From Candidatus Competibacteraceae bacterium (GTDB lineage: Bacteria; Pseudomonadota; Gammaproteobacteria; Competibacterales; Competibacteraceae), in the NCBI GenBank assembly GCA_016712625.1, contig JADJQQ010000001.1, positions 310,001 to 374,000 of the forward strand: DNA of 64,000 nt, read 5' to 3'. The notes beneath the pieces are model-generated. The model had not been told where the DNA came from and did no database searches. It worked only from the letters and a program-made list of their open reading frames with translations. The position numbers were made by a program, and so were the translations under genes. This document shows, piece after piece, positions 63,644 through 64,000 of this stretch; the first letter of the stretch is position 1; each line of letters opens with the position of its first letter.

Positions 63644-64000
63644 TCAACCCGGTGTGTTGTGTTCAATCCAACGCCATCCGGCCACAGTGTCCTCGCGCTT
63701 CCAAAACGGTGCTTTCGATTTCAGCTCTTCCATCATCCACCGACAGGCGGCAAACGCCGCCGCTCGATGCGCCGACCACACCGCCACCAAAACGATGGGA
63801 TCGTTTGGTTGCAACTCGCCGACCCGATGGATCACCAGCGCATCCAGCAGTGACCATTCCCGACTGGCGGTTTCGGCGATTCGCCGCAAATACCGTTCGG
63901 TCATGCCAGGATAATGCTCCAGCGTCATCTGGCTGACCATCGTTTGTTGGTTGTAATCGCGCATGGTGCCGATGAAGATCGCCGTCGCACCGTACTGCCC
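63644..64000 (-). CDS. moaE: Molybdopterin synthase catalytic subunit, partial (N-terminus outside window)
   Basis: 118 residues are visible, open to the window edge. TAIFIGTMRDYN continues into LEHYPGMTERYLRRIAE, IHRVGELQPNDPIVLVAV, SAHRAAAFAACRWMMEELK and KAPFWKRE, with the two catalytic lysines in the last block. It adds sulfur to precursor Z with MoaD in molybdenum cofactor synthesis. The Met seen near 63964 is internal, not the start. Confidence 0.93.
   Translation of the reverse strand, partial: GQYGATAIFIGTMRDYNQQTMVSQMTLEHYPGMTERYLRRIAETASREWSLLDALVIHRVGELQPNDPIVLVAVWSAHRAAAFAACRWMMEELKSKAPFWKREDTVAGWRWIEHNTPG

Overview
The window looks like a chromosomal segment of a GC-rich gammaproteobacterium. 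Several gene orders are classic for that class: rhlB divergent from trxA-rho; rpoE-rseA-rseB-rseC-lepA-lepB-DUF4845-rnc-era-recO with nadB divergent from rpoE; sdhCDAB next to sdhE-ygfX and ygfZ; algC followed by argB. A stand-alone glycogen phosphorylase, a SatP-type acetate carrier and many paralogue-free housekeeping genes would suit a glycogen-storing, acetate-using lineage such as the Competibacteraceae, but that placement is an inference from gene content only. No tRNA, rRNA, CRISPR array, insertion sequence or phage gene was recognised.

Layout. 1-4.4 kb: end of algC, argB, an orphan ParA ATPase, a sirtuin convergent with a GT-B glycosyltransferase, and a small unknown gene in an AT-richer patch. 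4.7-12.1 kb: glgP, gor, a gamma-carbonic anhydrase, a bacteriohemerythrin and prlC. 12.1-17 kb, minus strand: rhlB, a frameshifted ggt-like gene, pilU, a HAD phosphatase and a tiny coupled ORF. 17.2-19.6 kb: trxA, rho, ubiT. 19.7-26 kb: hrpA, a cold-shock gene with a structured leader, and a frameshifted typA. 26.1-31.4 kb: an unknown protein with a possible caspase-like His/Cys pair, satP plus a secreted Cache-domain protein, a DUF4124-like membrane protein, an LplT-PlsC fusion and a DD-carboxypeptidase. 31.4-46.9 kb: a hydrolase remnant, two coupled DUF2157-type membrane proteins, sbcDC, yoaA, a proline-rich TPR lipoprotein, a PBP1B gene with an N-terminal frameshift, a clearly decayed APH/ATP-binding kinase pseudogene containing a perfect palindrome, and an adenosine-kinase-like PfkB protein. 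47-57 kb: recO back to rpoE, then nadB. 57-64 kb: ygfX, sdhE, sdhBADC, a 56-residue SDHAF4/DUF1674 gene, ygfZ, rnt and the C-terminal part of moaE.

Functional themes are succinate dehydrogenase with three assembly or FAD-associated factors (sdhE, SDHAF4 homologue, ygfX), envelope stress control (sigma-E with RseABC), and RNA and translation housekeeping. Three otherwise intact genes (ggt, typA, mrcB) are broken by one-base differences, two of them in T tracts. This points either to consensus-sequence errors or to recent inactivation. The kinase relic at 44.6-45.8 kb is different: it has several frame changes plus loss of a large internal piece, so it is a real pseudogene.

No convincing new multi-gene system was found. 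The best leads are the 300-residue protein at 26131-27033, the satP-Cache pair, the overlooked SDHAF4 homologue and the palindrome inside the decayed kinase.
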